Source: an uncultured Bacteroidales bacterium (GTDB lineage Bacteria; Bacteroidota; Bacteroidia; Bacteroidales; UBA932). Taken from it: DNA of 64,000 bases. The DNA is taken from assembly GCA_944322815.1 (NCBI GenBank), contig CALUQB010000002.1:1-64000 (forward strand), read 5' to 3'. The notes below the pieces were generated by a model, which worked only from the letters and a program-made list of their open reading frames with translations, ran no database searches and was not told where the DNA came from. Positions 34,545 through 43,474 of this stretch are shown piece by piece. Each line of letters begins with the position of its first letter. Position 1 is the first letter of the stretch. Made by a program: the position numbers and the translations under genes.

Positions 34545-35954
34545 TTACTGTACATACTTGAATTCAAGATAGGTGGCGCCAAGTTCATCGTTGAAACTGC
34601 CGCCTATGAATGCGACCAGATCTCCTGACGCTATCCTGCCATTGTCCAGAAGCATCTGAATGGCATTCTTCACGAAAGCCTCCTTGCTGCCCTGGATAGG
34701 GAACTTGTAACAATATATATCGTATGCCAGAGCCAGTTCGCGCATGGTGTAGTCATTATAGCACATGGCATATATCGGCACTTTAGGCCTGAATTCTGAA
34801 AGATACCGCCCGGTACGGCCTGTCCAGGTATCGAATATGATGGCTTTCACAGGCAGATCCCTGGTAGCCGCCACCAGTTCCTTCGCCAGAACGGCTGCTA
34901 TGGGCTTGGAGACCATCTCCAGATTCAGGTCCAGCGATATGTTGATGGATTTCTCGGCCTCTTTCGCTATCTTAGTCATGGTGGCCACTGCTTCCACCGG
35001 ATATTTGCCGCTGGCAGTTTCCCCGCTGAGCATGATGGCATCGGTACTCTGGAATATGGCATTCGCCACGTCGGTCACTTCTGCTCTGGTAGGACGGGGG
35101 TTCTCTATCATCGTATGCAGCATCTGCGTGGCTATGATCACAGGTTTTTTCCTGGCCCTGCACCGCTGTATGATATGTTTCTGGATCAGAGGAATCTTTT
35201 CGGCCGGAATTTCCACTCCGAGATCCCCTCTGGCGACCATGACAGCGTATGTATGCGAGAGAATGTCATCGAGATTGTCTATTCCCTGCTGATTCTCTAT
35301 CTTCGAGATGAGTTTTATATGGCTTCCGAGCGAATCCAGCAGGGTCTGTACCTCTATCAGGTCTTCCTTTCCCCTCACGAAAGAATGCGCTATGAAATCT
35401 AGGTCGGCCTCGACTGCCCATCTTACGAACTTCTTGTCCTTTTCAGTCAGGGCCGGCAGCGCTATGTGCACATTCGGCACATTGACGCTTTTCTTCCCTT
35501 TTATGATACCGTCGTTCTGTACCTCGCACAGGAGTTTGTCATTGTCCTTGCCGGTAATGAAAAGGTCGACCGCGCCGTCGTCTATAAGCACATGCGAGCC
35601 GACAGGTACATCGGAAACGAAATTCGCATAGTTCGTATACAGTACGGGATATTTGCAGAGCCTGTCCGGACCGTTATGGATTTCTATCCAGTCTCCCTGT
35701 CTGGCCTCGAATTCCCCTGCATCATCAGCCATGGCCGTAAGTCTCACCTCCGGACCTTTCGTGTCCACCAGTATTCCTATCTTGTCGGAAACGGCACGGA
35801 CATTATCCACTATCTTCTGCGCTCCTTCTACGGTGGCATGAGCGGAATTGATCCTTACTATGTTCATGCCGCTTTCGTAAAGCTTCGTCAGAAATTTCAC
35901 ATCACACCTCAGATCCGAAATGGTGCATATTATCTTGGTCTTTTTTTCAAACAT
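34545..35954 (-). CDS. pyk: Pyruvate kinase
   Basis: 469 residues. It converts phosphoenolpyruvate and ADP to pyruvate and ATP at the end of glycolysis. Signature elements: TKIICTISD at the N-terminus, NIVRINSAH, LVDTKGPEVR, the active-site ISKIENQQGIDNLDDI, MVARGDLGVEIPAE and TQMLHTMIENPRPTRAEVTDVANA. The length matches the short bacterial form without an extra C-terminal PEP-utilising domain. It is the first gene of the minus-strand cluster that continues with GNAT and two barrels. Confidence 0.96.
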   Translation of the reverse strand: MFEKKTKIICTISDLRCDVKFLTKLYESGMNIVRINSAHATVEGAQKIVDNVRAVSDKIGILVDTKGPEVRLTAMADDAGEFEARQGDWIEIHNGPDRLCKYPVLYTNYANFVSDVPVGSHVLIDDGAVDLFITGKDNDKLLCEVQNDGIIKGKKSVNVPNVHIALPALTEKDKKFVRWAVEADLDFIAHSFVRGKEDLIEVQTLLDSLGSHIKLISKIENQQGIDNLDDILSHTYAVMVARGDLGVEIPAEKIPLIQKHIIQRCRARKKPVIIATQMLHTMIENPRPTRAEVTDVANAIFQSTDAIMLSGETASGKYPVEAVATMTKIAKEAEKSINISLDLNLEMVSKPIAAVLAKELVAATRDLPVKAIIFDTWTGRTGRYLSEFRPKVPIYAMCYNDYTMRELALAYDIYCYKFPIQGSKEAFVKNAIQMLLDNGRIASGDLVAFIGGSFNDELGATYLEFKYVQ

Positions 35955-36014
35955 AGTCTTCGAAGAATATCTGGTATATAAAGTGCGAATTTAAGAAATA
36001 AATTTCGAATTGAT

Positions 36015-36046
36015 TTTGCCGATATGGATTTTATCCGCTAATTTTG
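36015..36046 (+). promoter_or_regulatory. Bacteroidetes-type promoter of rarA
   Basis: TTTG at 36015-36018 and TAATTTTG at 36039-36046 are separated by exactly 20 bases, a full match to the -33/-7 consensus of the phylum. Transcription would start near 36052, about 45 bases before the rarA ATG. Confidence 0.65.
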
Positions 36047-36066
36047 AACTTCCAATGATATCCGGT

Positions 36067-36084
36067 TTCATCGGACTGACATTA
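36067..36084 (-). repeat. Dispersed 18-bp motif, copy 2
   Basis: On the minus strand it reads TAATGTCAGTCCGATGAA, one base different from the copy at 19032. It lies in the leader of rarA, 13 bp before its ATG. Confidence 0.5.
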
Positions 36085-36097
36085 AACGAGGACTGAA

Positions 36098-37411
36098 ATG
36101 GATTCTGTCGATAATATAGGAAGAAGCACCATGCTGCCGCCTCTCCCCGAAAGGATGAGACCGCATACTCTGGATGAATATGTCGGCCAGAAGCATCTGG
36201 TGGGTAAGGATGCGGTGATTTACAGGATGGTGGAAAGCGGGGAACTCAAATCCTTCATTCTCTGGGGTCCTCCCGGGACAGGCAAGACTACGCTCGCGAA
36301 AATCATTGCCAAAGCCATGGAGAGGGAGTTCTACACACTTTCCGCCGTAAGCGCAGGAGTGAAAGAAGTACGTGAAGTCATAGACAAGGCACGCAGCGGC
36401 TCCATTTTCTCCTCTTCGCAGTCCCCGGTCCTGTTCATAGACGAGATTCACAGGTTCAGCAAATCGCAGCAGGATGCCTTGCTCGGTGCAGTGGAAGAAG
36501 GCGTAGTGACGCTTATAGGTGCCACTACCGAGAATCCGTCTTTCGAAGTCATCACTCCCCTTCTGTCCAGGTGCCAGGTCTTTGTCCTGAAGCCTCTCGA
36601 GGCGGCCGATCTTGACATATTGATGAACCGGGCCATCACCAGTGACGTGATATTGAAAACCCGCAAGTTCGATATCAGGGAGACGGAAGCGCTTTTCAGG
36701 TATAGCGGGGGAGATGCACGCAAACTGCTGAATATCATAGACCTTCTCGCGTCCACTTTTCCTGCCGGCCGATCCGTACTGATCGACAACCAGACCGTCA
36801 CTTCCAGACTGAACGAACATCTTTCGGTCTATGACAAGGGAGGGGAAATGCACTATGACATCATTTCCGCATTTATCAAGAGCATAAGGGGTTCGGATCC
36901 GAACGCCGCCGTCTACTGGCTCGCCCGTATGCTGAACGGAGGCGAAGATCCTCTTTTCATAGCACGCAGGATGTGCATACTTGCATCCGAAGACATAGGA
37001 TTGGCGAATCCGAACGCAATGCTGCTCGCCAATGCTTGTTTCAGTACGGTTCACAACATTGGTATGCCGGAAGCACGGATCCCGTTGTCGGAAACTGCCA
37101 TTTATCTGGCCTGTTCGCCGAAAAGCAATTCCGCATACATGGCCATAAACCAGGCAATGGCTGTCGCCAGGGAGACTCAGGATGCTCCGGTACCTCTGTA
37201 CCTGCGCAATGCCCCTACCAAACTGATGGAGGAGCTGGGCTATAGTGACGGATACAAATATGCACATGACTATCCCGGGCATTGGACCGACCTGGAATTC
37301 ATGCCGGAAAAGCTGAAGGGTACGAAATTCTATGAGCCTGCCGACAACAGGAGGGAGATCGAAATGAGGGAGAGGCTCGAACGGCTGTGGCCGAAGTACA
37401 AGGACAGATAG
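36098..37411 (+). CDS. rarA: Replication-associated recombination protein A
   Basis: A 437-residue AAA+ ATPase of the RarA/MgsA/WRNIP1 family that acts at stalled replication forks. Walker A: GPPGTGKTTLAKII. Walker B: LFIDEIHRFSKSQQDALL. Sensor 1: LIGATTENPSFEV. The C-terminal tetramerisation domain (GSDPNAAVYWLARMLNGGEDPLFIARR) is typical. The N-terminus PLPERMRPHTLDEYVGQKHL lacks the SSB-interacting extension of some homologs. It is driven by the promoter at 36015. Confidence 0.94.
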   Translation: MDSVDNIGRSTMLPPLPERMRPHTLDEYVGQKHLVGKDAVIYRMVESGELKSFILWGPPGTGKTTLAKIIAKAMEREFYTLSAVSAGVKEVREVIDKARSGSIFSSSQSPVLFIDEIHRFSKSQQDALLGAVEEGVVTLIGATTENPSFEVITPLLSRCQVFVLKPLEAADLDILMNRAITSDVILKTRKFDIRETEALFRYSGGDARKLLNIIDLLASTFPAGRSVLIDNQTVTSRLNEHLSVYDKGGEMHYDIISAFIKSIRGSDPNAAVYWLARMLNGGEDPLFIARRMCILASEDIGLANPNAMLLANACFSTVHNIGMPEARIPLSETAIYLACSPKSNSAYMAINQAMAVARETQDAPVPLYLRNAPTKLMEELGYSDGYKYAHDYPGHWTDLEFMPEKLKGTKFYEPADNRREIEMRERLERLWPKYKDR

Positions 37412-37478
37412 TCCGCAAGCCGCCCGAGTCGGGAAACAGCAAAAGGAAAGCGGTACCCGCAACGACAAGGCAGGAATG

Positions 37479-37907
37479 TCAGAATGACGAGGTGAAATTC
37501 CGCAGAAGCCAGAACAAAAGGATGACGGCCAGAATTACACGCACGGCCGGACCATGATACAAGACCATCTCTGCCTTCCTGCAGAAAACCGCCGCCTTTC
37601 CTGGAATCTTCATGACAATTTTCAGAAACGCGAACATAAGCAGATACGGTATTGCCGCCACTAACAGAAGATTGTAATGCACAGCGGAAAGCAGATCACC
37701 GTTCAGAAGAGAATGCACCGCCCTCTGCGAGCCGCACCCAGGACACTCCAGACCGGTCAGCAAATGAAAAGGACATTTGGGCCAGAATACTGAGCCGGCC
37801 GGATCAAATTCTGAATACAGGAAAATTGCCGCTGTCAGGACAATGGCAGCGGCAACTGATATCACTACTGGAAGGACGGAACCTTTCCTGTTCCTCAAAG
37901 AAGGCAT
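37479..37907 (-). CDS. DUF2752 family membrane protein
   Basis: 142 residues. The DUF2752 core is clear: CPFHLLTGLECPGCGSQRAVHSLL, with the conserved CPGCG(S/T)xR loop, followed by hydrophobic helices. Four transmembrane helices are likely. Function unknown; the family is often found near TM2 and zinc-ribbon membrane proteins, as here. The start overlaps the end of the zinc-ribbon gene at 37895. Confidence 0.82.
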   Translation of the reverse strand: MPSLRNRKGSVLPVVISVAAAIVLTAAIFLYSEFDPAGSVFWPKCPFHLLTGLECPGCGSQRAVHSLLNGDLLSAVHYNLLLVAAIPYLLMFAFLKIVMKIPGKAAVFCRKAEMVLYHGPAVRVILAVILLFWLLRNFTSSF

Positions 37908-38284
37908 GTATAGAAAGTGTCAGCGTCTTCCCACCACATGGCCCATGATACGCCGGCAGCTATCAGGATGATATATGCTATATAGAACAGGGCGGTCAGC
38001 ACTATTCCCCATACTGACCAGTTCCTGGCCAGTCGGGAAAATCTTCTGGCATCTTCATAATGTCCGGTGTTCCAGGCGGAATCCACTCTCGAGGCATAAA
38101 CTATCCCGACTACTCCGAACGGTACACAACAGCATATCGTAGTGAGTATGGCCAGCACCATATTCGTATTCGGCCGTCCGGCATTTTCGTAAGAGGTCAC
38201 AGGCGGCAGGTTCTGATCGGCCCCGCAGTTCGTACAGAAACGGGTGCCTTCATCCAGCAGGGTGCCGCATTTCTTGCAATACAT
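37895..38284 (-). CDS. Zinc-ribbon membrane protein with CD225-like domain
   Basis: 129 residues from the ATG at 38284, which gives the N-terminal zinc ribbon MYCKKCG...TRFCTNCG. Upstream in-frame starts would add ~27 residues without homology. Two hydrophobic segments flank a short charged loop (NMVLAILTTICCCVPFGVVGIVYASRV and the segment after RLARNWSVW), the arrangement of CD225/dispanin-type proteins. Function unknown. Start 25 bp after the TM2 gene, so co-transcription is likely. Confidence 0.72.
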   Translation of the reverse strand: MYCKKCGTLLDEGTRFCTNCGADQNLPPVTSYENAGRPNTNMVLAILTTICCCVPFGVVGIVYASRVDSAWNTGHYEDARRFSRLARNWSVWGIVLTALFYIAYIILIAAGVSWAMWWEDADTFYTCLL

Positions 38285-38309
38285 AATTCTCCTATATTTC
38301 GTAACGACT

Positions 38310-38723
38310 TCAGAACAGAGGGAAAGTCTTGTCAGTATCCACATATTTCGCCATGAAGGCCTCATCGGTCATGGTGAGAATCAATATACCCTGAATGAGC
38401 ATCACCACTCCCCAGATGTAGCATGAGCAAAGTCCCAGGATCAGCGTAATGATACCGGCCGTGGTCTTGCCCATATAGAAATAATGTATACCAAGCCCGC
38501 CCAGAAGGATGGCCAGGATTCCGGCTACGATCTTGTCTTTCTTCTGATTCCCCTGGCAGTTTATTCCCGCCCCGCAATTAGGACAATACTGTACATTCTC
38601 AGGGATTTTAGTGCCGCATTTCCGGCAATAGACATCTTTCACGACAGGTGCTCCGCAGTGAGGGCACACTGTTGCGGTATCGGATATTTCCTTCCCGCAT
38701 TCCTTGCAATTGATAAGTGCCAT
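38310..38723 (-). CDS. TM2 domain protein with two zinc ribbons
   Basis: 137 residues. Two zinc ribbons (CKECGKEI...CPHCG and CRKCGTKI...CPNCG) precede a TM2 domain: AGILAILLGGLGIHYFYMGK, then a second helix around LILGLCSCYIWGVVMLIQGI. TM2 proteins are widespread small membrane proteins of unknown function. It is the first gene of the DUF2752/zinc-ribbon/TM2 trio on the minus strand. Confidence 0.85.
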   Translation of the reverse strand: MALINCKECGKEISDTATVCPHCGAPVVKDVYCRKCGTKIPENVQYCPNCGAGINCQGNQKKDKIVAGILAILLGGLGIHYFYMGKTTAGIITLILGLCSCYIWGVVMLIQGILILTMTDEAFMAKYVDTDKTFPLF

Positions 38724-38760
38724 AGTTAAGTTATATTTATACCTTATACCTAATATTCTA

Positions 38761-38790
38761 CGAATATAGCAATATTATGCATAAAACAAA
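38761..38790 (-). promoter_or_regulatory. Candidate promoter of the TM2 gene cluster
   Basis: On the minus strand TTTG (38790-38787) and TATATTCG (38768-38761, one base off TAnnTTTG) are 18 bases apart, 38 bp before the TM2 ATG. Confidence 0.4.
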
Positions 38791-38820
38791 CTGTCGGACG
38801 GAAAATTCAGCTGTCTGACA

Positions 38821-41010
38821 TCAGAACGGATAGCCAACGCCGAAATGCACGGCGAAACCGTCCCGCTCCAGCCACTGTCCCGGACGGAGCCATCTCCTGC
38901 CGGCTTCTCTGGCAGGATCGTGCAGCCTCATGCCCATATCCACACGGAGCAGCAGGAAGTTCAGGTCCAGGCGGATACCGAACCCCCAATCCGCAGCTAT
39001 GCTCTGCGCGAATGTCTTCATCATCAGTTTGGAGGCAGCGCTGTTTTCACCGCCGGTATCGCGCAGCGTCCACACATTTCCGGCATCCACGAACAAGGCG
39101 CCGTCCACTTTCCAGAACATGTTGAACCTGTATTCGATATTAGCTTCCAGCTTCATGTCACCGGTCTGGTTCGCGATGATGAAAGTCCGGTCGAGCGGAG
39201 CCAGACCAGGGCCTACGGCACGTGCCTGCCAGCCTCTCAGGCTGCTCGCACCCCCGGAATAAAAATGCTTTTCAAAAGGAAGGGCGTCTGAGTTCCCGTA
39301 TGCATATCCTGCACCGGCCAGGAATCTGGTCGCGACAGCCTGACCGTCCCTGCGGCCGAAGCGCCATGTCTTTCCTACTGAAAATTCAGCCCTGACATAC
39401 TGGGAATACGGAGTGTTCCAGATGATACCGGCTCCGTTGGAATCCTTTTTCATCAAAGGTTTGAACGCACTGAGTATATTACCGGCTATGTCTATTTGGC
39501 AGCGTGCGTAAAAGAACGTAGTCCGCGGCACCACATCAGCATCCGTAGTATAATACAGGCTCACGCCAGAGCCCAGATCAAAGTGGTCCTGGTATGCATT
39601 TCTCATGAAGGGGTCCCGCGAAAGCGTGTTGAAAAAGCCCTGGTCGAGATCGAAAAGACGCACTACATTGAACTGCAAGGGATAGAACTGATAGAAGAAT
39701 TTCCCTCTGCGGCTTCCGTTGTAGCCGTAAGACATGGAAATGATGTTCCTGGTGTATTCCGGACGGCTCTGGTAGTTATATGAAAAATTGATATCCGTAC
39801 GCGGCACATTCCCCGGAAACATGCTGTACGGAAGCAGCAGGAACTTGGGGAAACTCAGACCGGCAGACATACCGAACTCGTTCGAACGGATGTCATCATT
39901 GAACTTGAACTGGAAATTTCCCATGAAACTCAGACTGAGCCACTCTCCTCCCCTGAATATGTTCTTGTGATAATATGACAGCTGGGGAGAAACACCGAAA
40001 AGCCCTGATGAATTTATGGAGGCTTCCAGATTCAGCTTGATACCCTGAAGCCTGGACTGCGACAGATTGATGCTGCAGTCCACTATATTCGTATCCCGCT
40101 GGGTCATCTCCACGTTCACGCTGCTGAAAACGCGCAGGGAAGACAATCTGTTGTATGCATTGTTGACGAGCGTCTCGCTATAAAGGCTGCCCGGTTTGAT
40201 GGTATTGAGGTCAGTCAGGACCTTTTCCCTTATCTTCAGGTCTGCCGGATACGAGATGGAGACATCCCCTATCGTGAACTTGTACAGAGGCCTCGCATCG
40301 CTCTCGCTTTCATTTCTGGTATAGTTGTTCACCCGCATTTCCAGTACGGCTGAATCGGGATATGACAGAGTGTCGGCTTCGAAGAAAAAATAGTTTTTAT
40401 TGAAGGTATAGAACCCCTGGTTCCTCATATAGGTACTGATCCTCTCGCTTTCATCCTCCAGAAGACTTTCCGAAAGCGGCACTCCCTTCCTCACTGCCAG
40501 AGAGGCGGTATCCTTGCAGAACTCCTCTGCGAATTCACCGTCGGGAACGTTTATGATCAGAGACTTGACAGGATATTGCTTGCCAAGGGTCACGTAATAG
40601 CCGACGTAGACCTTTCTTTTCTTCACTTCGATTTTCGTATCTACCGTCGAATGGAAATAGCCGAGATACTCCAGATGTCTGGTGATGTTCTCTACGGAAC
40701 TCCCGACCATTTCAGAGTCGTATACTACAGGCGCCACGCCGATTTTCTGCACGAACCTGTCCCATCCCTTTCCTTTTCCGTTCGACCAATTGTATATGTT
40801 CAGAAAAGGATTCCATCCGAATATGAAATACGAATTCGGCTTCTGCTTCAGATACGGCTCTATCTGGCCGGTGTTGAATGACTTGTCATTGGTCACTTCG
40901 ACCTTGTTTTTCGCCAGGCGGAATTCACCGTCCTGCAGAACCCTGGTAGTACTGCAGGAAAGCATGCAGATCGCGCACGCGCTTACGAATATCCACTTTC
41001 CGACGCCCAT
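38821..41010 (-). CDS. tamL: TamL-like lipidated BamA-superfamily outer-membrane protein
   Basis: 729 residues. The N-terminus has a lipobox (ICMLS-C at ~17-22), so the protein is lipidated, unlike ordinary TamA. POTRA-like segments follow, then a C-terminal 16-strand-type barrel of ~350 residues. In it, FYSGGASSLRGWQARAVGPG is the conserved loop-6 motif of the BamA family, and the last residue is Phe (GVGYPF). In Bacteroidetes TamL works with TamB in outer-membrane biogenesis. No tamB is adjacent. Confidence 0.87.
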   Translation of the reverse strand: MGVGKWIFVSACAICMLSCSTTRVLQDGEFRLAKNKVEVTNDKSFNTGQIEPYLKQKPNSYFIFGWNPFLNIYNWSNGKGKGWDRFVQKIGVAPVVYDSEMVGSSVENITRHLEYLGYFHSTVDTKIEVKKRKVYVGYYVTLGKQYPVKSLIINVPDGEFAEEFCKDTASLAVRKGVPLSESLLEDESERISTYMRNQGFYTFNKNYFFFEADTLSYPDSAVLEMRVNNYTRNESESDARPLYKFTIGDVSISYPADLKIREKVLTDLNTIKPGSLYSETLVNNAYNRLSSLRVFSSVNVEMTQRDTNIVDCSINLSQSRLQGIKLNLEASINSSGLFGVSPQLSYYHKNIFRGGEWLSLSFMGNFQFKFNDDIRSNEFGMSAGLSFPKFLLLPYSMFPGNVPRTDINFSYNYQSRPEYTRNIISMSYGYNGSRRGKFFYQFYPLQFNVVRLFDLDQGFFNTLSRDPFMRNAYQDHFDLGSGVSLYYTTDADVVPRTTFFYARCQIDIAGNILSAFKPLMKKDSNGAGIIWNTPYSQYVRAEFSVGKTWRFGRRDGQAVATRFLAGAGYAYGNSDALPFEKHFYSGGASSLRGWQARAVGPGLAPLDRTFIIANQTGDMKLEANIEYRFNMFWKVDGALFVDAGNVWTLRDTGGENSAASKLMMKTFAQSIAADWGFGIRLDLNFLLLRVDMGMRLHDPAREAGRRWLRPGQWLERDGFAVHFGVGYPF

Positions 41011-41056
41011 AATCTAAAATCTTTCAAAATTATCCCATAAATTCCAATAAACAAAA

Positions 41057-41086
41057 TATTATTGGCCGGAAATCCGGCCAATAATA
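41057..41086. promoter_or_regulatory. Perfect 14-bp inverted repeat between divergent genes
   Basis: TATTATTGGCCGGA (41057-41070) and its exact complement (41073-41086) are separated by two bases. It lies 46 bp upstream of tamL and 155 bp upstream of the decarboxylase gene. Between two divergent starts a terminator is not expected, so an operator or a leader structure is more likely. Confidence 0.5.
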
Positions 41087-41160
41087 CCGTGAACGGCCGT
41101 TTCCAGCCTGATTTATTCAATATTTATCCTGCAATGATTAGGAATGACAGAGATAAATCA

Positions 41161-41168
41161 TATATTTG
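41161..41168 (+). promoter_or_regulatory. Candidate -7 box of the decarboxylase gene
   Basis: TATATTTG matches TAnnTTTG, with a leader of about 65 bases to the ATG at 41242. No clear -33 box. Confidence 0.4.
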
Positions 41169-41241
41169 CAGCCTGAATTCGGAATCCGAGTCGATCGGAT
41201 AGGAAAATTCCGGCCAAAGTAATTTAATCGCATTAGTAGAA

Positions 41242-42636
41242 ATGAAGAACAAGTACATTGATCTGATAGACCAGACATTCGAGTTTCCGCAGGATGAATT
41301 CAAGGTGGAGGACGGGGAACTGTACTTCCACGGAATCAACATGATGGACGTTATAAACCAGTACGGAACACCGCTCAAGATCACCTACCTGCCGAAAATA
41401 TCATCGCAGATACAGCGGGCGAAGAGGATGTTCAATGTGGCTATGGCCAAGGCTGACTACAAGGGTGACTACCACTACTGCTACTGTACGAAAAGTTCAC
41501 ATTTCGAGTTCATACTGAGGGAAGCGCTCAAGAATGACATCCATATCGAGACCTCTTCCGCATTCGACCTGAACCTCATAGAGGCCCTGGAGGATGAAGG
41601 TGCAGTCGACAGGGATCTCTATATCATCTGCAACGGTTTCAAGAAACCTGCCTACATAGAGAACATAGCGAATTTCGCCAATTCCGGATGGAAGAACATC
41701 ATCCCCGTTCTCGACAACATGCACGAGCTCCAGGATCTGGATACGCTGGTGAACGGCCCTATAAACATAGGAATCAGGATAGCTTCCGAGGAGGAGCCGA
41801 ATTTCGAGTTCTATACCTCCCGTCTCGGTATCCGCTACAGCGACATAGTACCGTTTTATGAGAACATCATCAGCAAGAGCAGCAAGTTCCATCTGAAGAT
41901 GCTCCATTTCTTTATCAATACCGGTATCCGTGACACCGCATACTACTGGAACGAACTGGCCAAGTGCGTGAACGTTTACTGCGACCTCAAACTGATATGT
42001 CCGGAGCTCGATTCCCTGAACATCGGAGGCGGCTTCCCTATCAAGAATTCCCTGGCGATGGATTTCGACTATGAATATATGGCTGAGGAAATCCTTCTGC
42101 AGATAAAGACCATGTGCAATGCCCGCGGAGTTCCCGAGCCGAACATCTTCACCGAATTCGGCAGTTTCACTGTAGGCGAGTCCGGAGCTACCATCTTCCA
42201 GGTTCTTGACATGAAGCAGCAGAACGACAGGGAAAGATGGTACATGATAGACAGCTCCTTCATGACCACCCTGCCTGACACATGGGGAATCAAGCAGAGG
42301 TTCATTCTTCTGCCCATAAACAAATGGAACGAGAAATACCAGAGAGTATTTCTGGGAGGACTGACTTGCGACAGCCAGGATTACTATAATGCCGATTCCC
42401 ATGCAAATGCCATCTTCCTGCCTATCATGGAAAACAGGAAAGATCCTCTGTACATAGGCTTTTTCCATACCGGAGCTTACCAGGAGTCGATTTCGGGTTT
42501 CGGAGGACTCCAGCACTGCCTGCAGCCTGCCCCGAAATACATCATCATCGACAGGGATGAAAACGGAGAGTATTTCACCAAGCTTTTCACGAAAGAACAG
42601 ACTTACAAGTCAATGCTGAAGATACTTGGATATTGA
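41242..42636 (+). CDS. Arginine decarboxylase-like PLP enzyme (alanine-racemase fold)
   Basis: 464 residues of the fold III decarboxylase family. The PLP-lysine strand is HYCYCTKSSH, the glycine loop is LNIGGGFPIKNS, and the substrate-side Cys is in GGLTCDSQDYY. It is shorter than E. coli SpeA (658 residues) because the long inserts are missing. Bacteroidetes proteins of this type are usually called arginine decarboxylase. Diaminopimelate, ornithine or carboxynorspermidine as substrate cannot be excluded. No agmatine-processing or spermidine gene is adjacent; the neighbour on the same strand is an RNA methyltransferase. Confidence 0.75.
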   Translation: MKNKYIDLIDQTFEFPQDEFKVEDGELYFHGINMMDVINQYGTPLKITYLPKISSQIQRAKRMFNVAMAKADYKGDYHYCYCTKSSHFEFILREALKNDIHIETSSAFDLNLIEALEDEGAVDRDLYIICNGFKKPAYIENIANFANSGWKNIIPVLDNMHELQDLDTLVNGPINIGIRIASEEEPNFEFYTSRLGIRYSDIVPFYENIISKSSKFHLKMLHFFINTGIRDTAYYWNELAKCVNVYCDLKLICPELDSLNIGGGFPIKNSLAMDFDYEYMAEEILLQIKTMCNARGVPEPNIFTEFGSFTVGESGATIFQVLDMKQQNDRERWYMIDSSFMTTLPDTWGIKQRFILLPINKWNEKYQRVFLGGLTCDSQDYYNADSHANAIFLPIMENRKDPLYIGFFHTGAYQESISGFGGLQHCLQPAPKYIIIDRDENGEYFTKLFTKEQTYKSMLKILGY

Positions 42637-42658
42637 TCCGAAAGGGGCGGAGCCGCTT

Positions 42659-43411
42659 ATGGGCACTATTTCGAAGAACGAGATAAAGAAAATCAGGTCT
42701 CTGGCACAGAAGAAGTTCAGGGACGAGTTCGGGCTTTTCACCGTGGAAGGCGAAAAGCTCGTAGCCGAGGCTCTTGCATCGTCTTTTCAGGTGGAAAGAG
42801 TGTATCGCCGCGAGGAGATCGGAGAAGAAGCCATGTCGCGGATCACCATGCTGGCCAGCCCGTCTCCGGTGCTGGCAGTGGTGCGCAAGCCTGAGGACTG
42901 CCATATTGCAGGCGGAAGCCTGCGCGAAGCCATTGGCCCGACAGGGCTTTATCTTGGACTTGATGTCATACGCGACCCGGGAAATCTGGGGACTATCGTG
43001 CGCGTGGCTGACTGGTTCGGGGCCGATGCTGTCCTTGCTGCCGAGGGAACTGTCGACATTTTCAATCCGAAGGTCGTGCAGGCTACGATGGGAGCGGTTT
43101 TCCGTGTAAAATTCCACTATGTGAACCTGGCAGAGGCGGCAAACGCCGTTCTGGAAAAAGGCGGCAAGGTGTACGGGACATTCATGGACGGGAGGAATCT
43201 GTATACGGAGAAACTGGAGACAGGAGCCGACTCCCCTGTCATGGTCGTGACCGGGAATGAGGCTGACGGGATTTCGCCCGAGATGGAAAGCCTGGTCAGC
43301 GGGCGCATCGCCATTCCTCCCTATCCTGCAGACGAACCCGGCTCCGAATCCCTGAATGCAGCTGTGGCCACTGCCATCACTGTCGCGGAATTCAGACGCC
43401 GGCTTATATAA
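42659..43411 (+). CDS. TrmH/SpoU family RNA 2'-O-methyltransferase
   Basis: 250 residues. The N-terminal L30e-like substrate domain (RSLAQKKFRDEFGLFTVEGEKL) is followed by the knot: GLDVIRDPGNLGTIVRVADWFGA (motif 1), VVTGNEADGIS (motif 2) and IPPYPADEPGSESLNAAVATAI (motif 3). The start at 42659 avoids overlap with the decarboxylase gene and follows AAAGGGGCGG, a good ribosome binding site. Target RNA unknown. Confidence 0.87.
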   Translation: MGTISKNEIKKIRSLAQKKFRDEFGLFTVEGEKLVAEALASSFQVERVYRREEIGEEAMSRITMLASPSPVLAVVRKPEDCHIAGGSLREAIGPTGLYLGLDVIRDPGNLGTIVRVADWFGADAVLAAEGTVDIFNPKVVQATMGAVFRVKFHYVNLAEAANAVLEKGGKVYGTFMDGRNLYTEKLETGADSPVMVVTGNEADGISPEMESLVSGRIAIPPYPADEPGSESLNAAVATAITVAEFRRRLI

Positions 43412-43435
43412 GGGTGACTGTCTTTCACAGCCTTT

Positions 43436-43467
43436 TTTGGATAATATCCATAATTTATTTAATTTTA
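43436..43467 (+). promoter_or_regulatory. Candidate promoter of the lipoprotein gene at 43475
   Basis: TTTG (43436-43439) and TAATTTTA (43460-43467, one base off TAnnTTTG) are 20 bases apart. The ATG follows only 7 bases after the -7 box, so the leader would be very short. Confidence 0.45.
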
Positions 43468-43474
43468 GTGAACC

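Noticed and set aside
36068-37468. A 466-codon open frame on the minus strand opposite rarA
   Set aside because: No recognisable domain, and the plus-strand rarA is complete with a good promoter.
42626-42658. Upstream ATG for the TrmH-type gene
   Set aside because: It would overlap the decarboxylase gene. The ATG at 42659 has a strong ribosome binding site and the family N-terminus.
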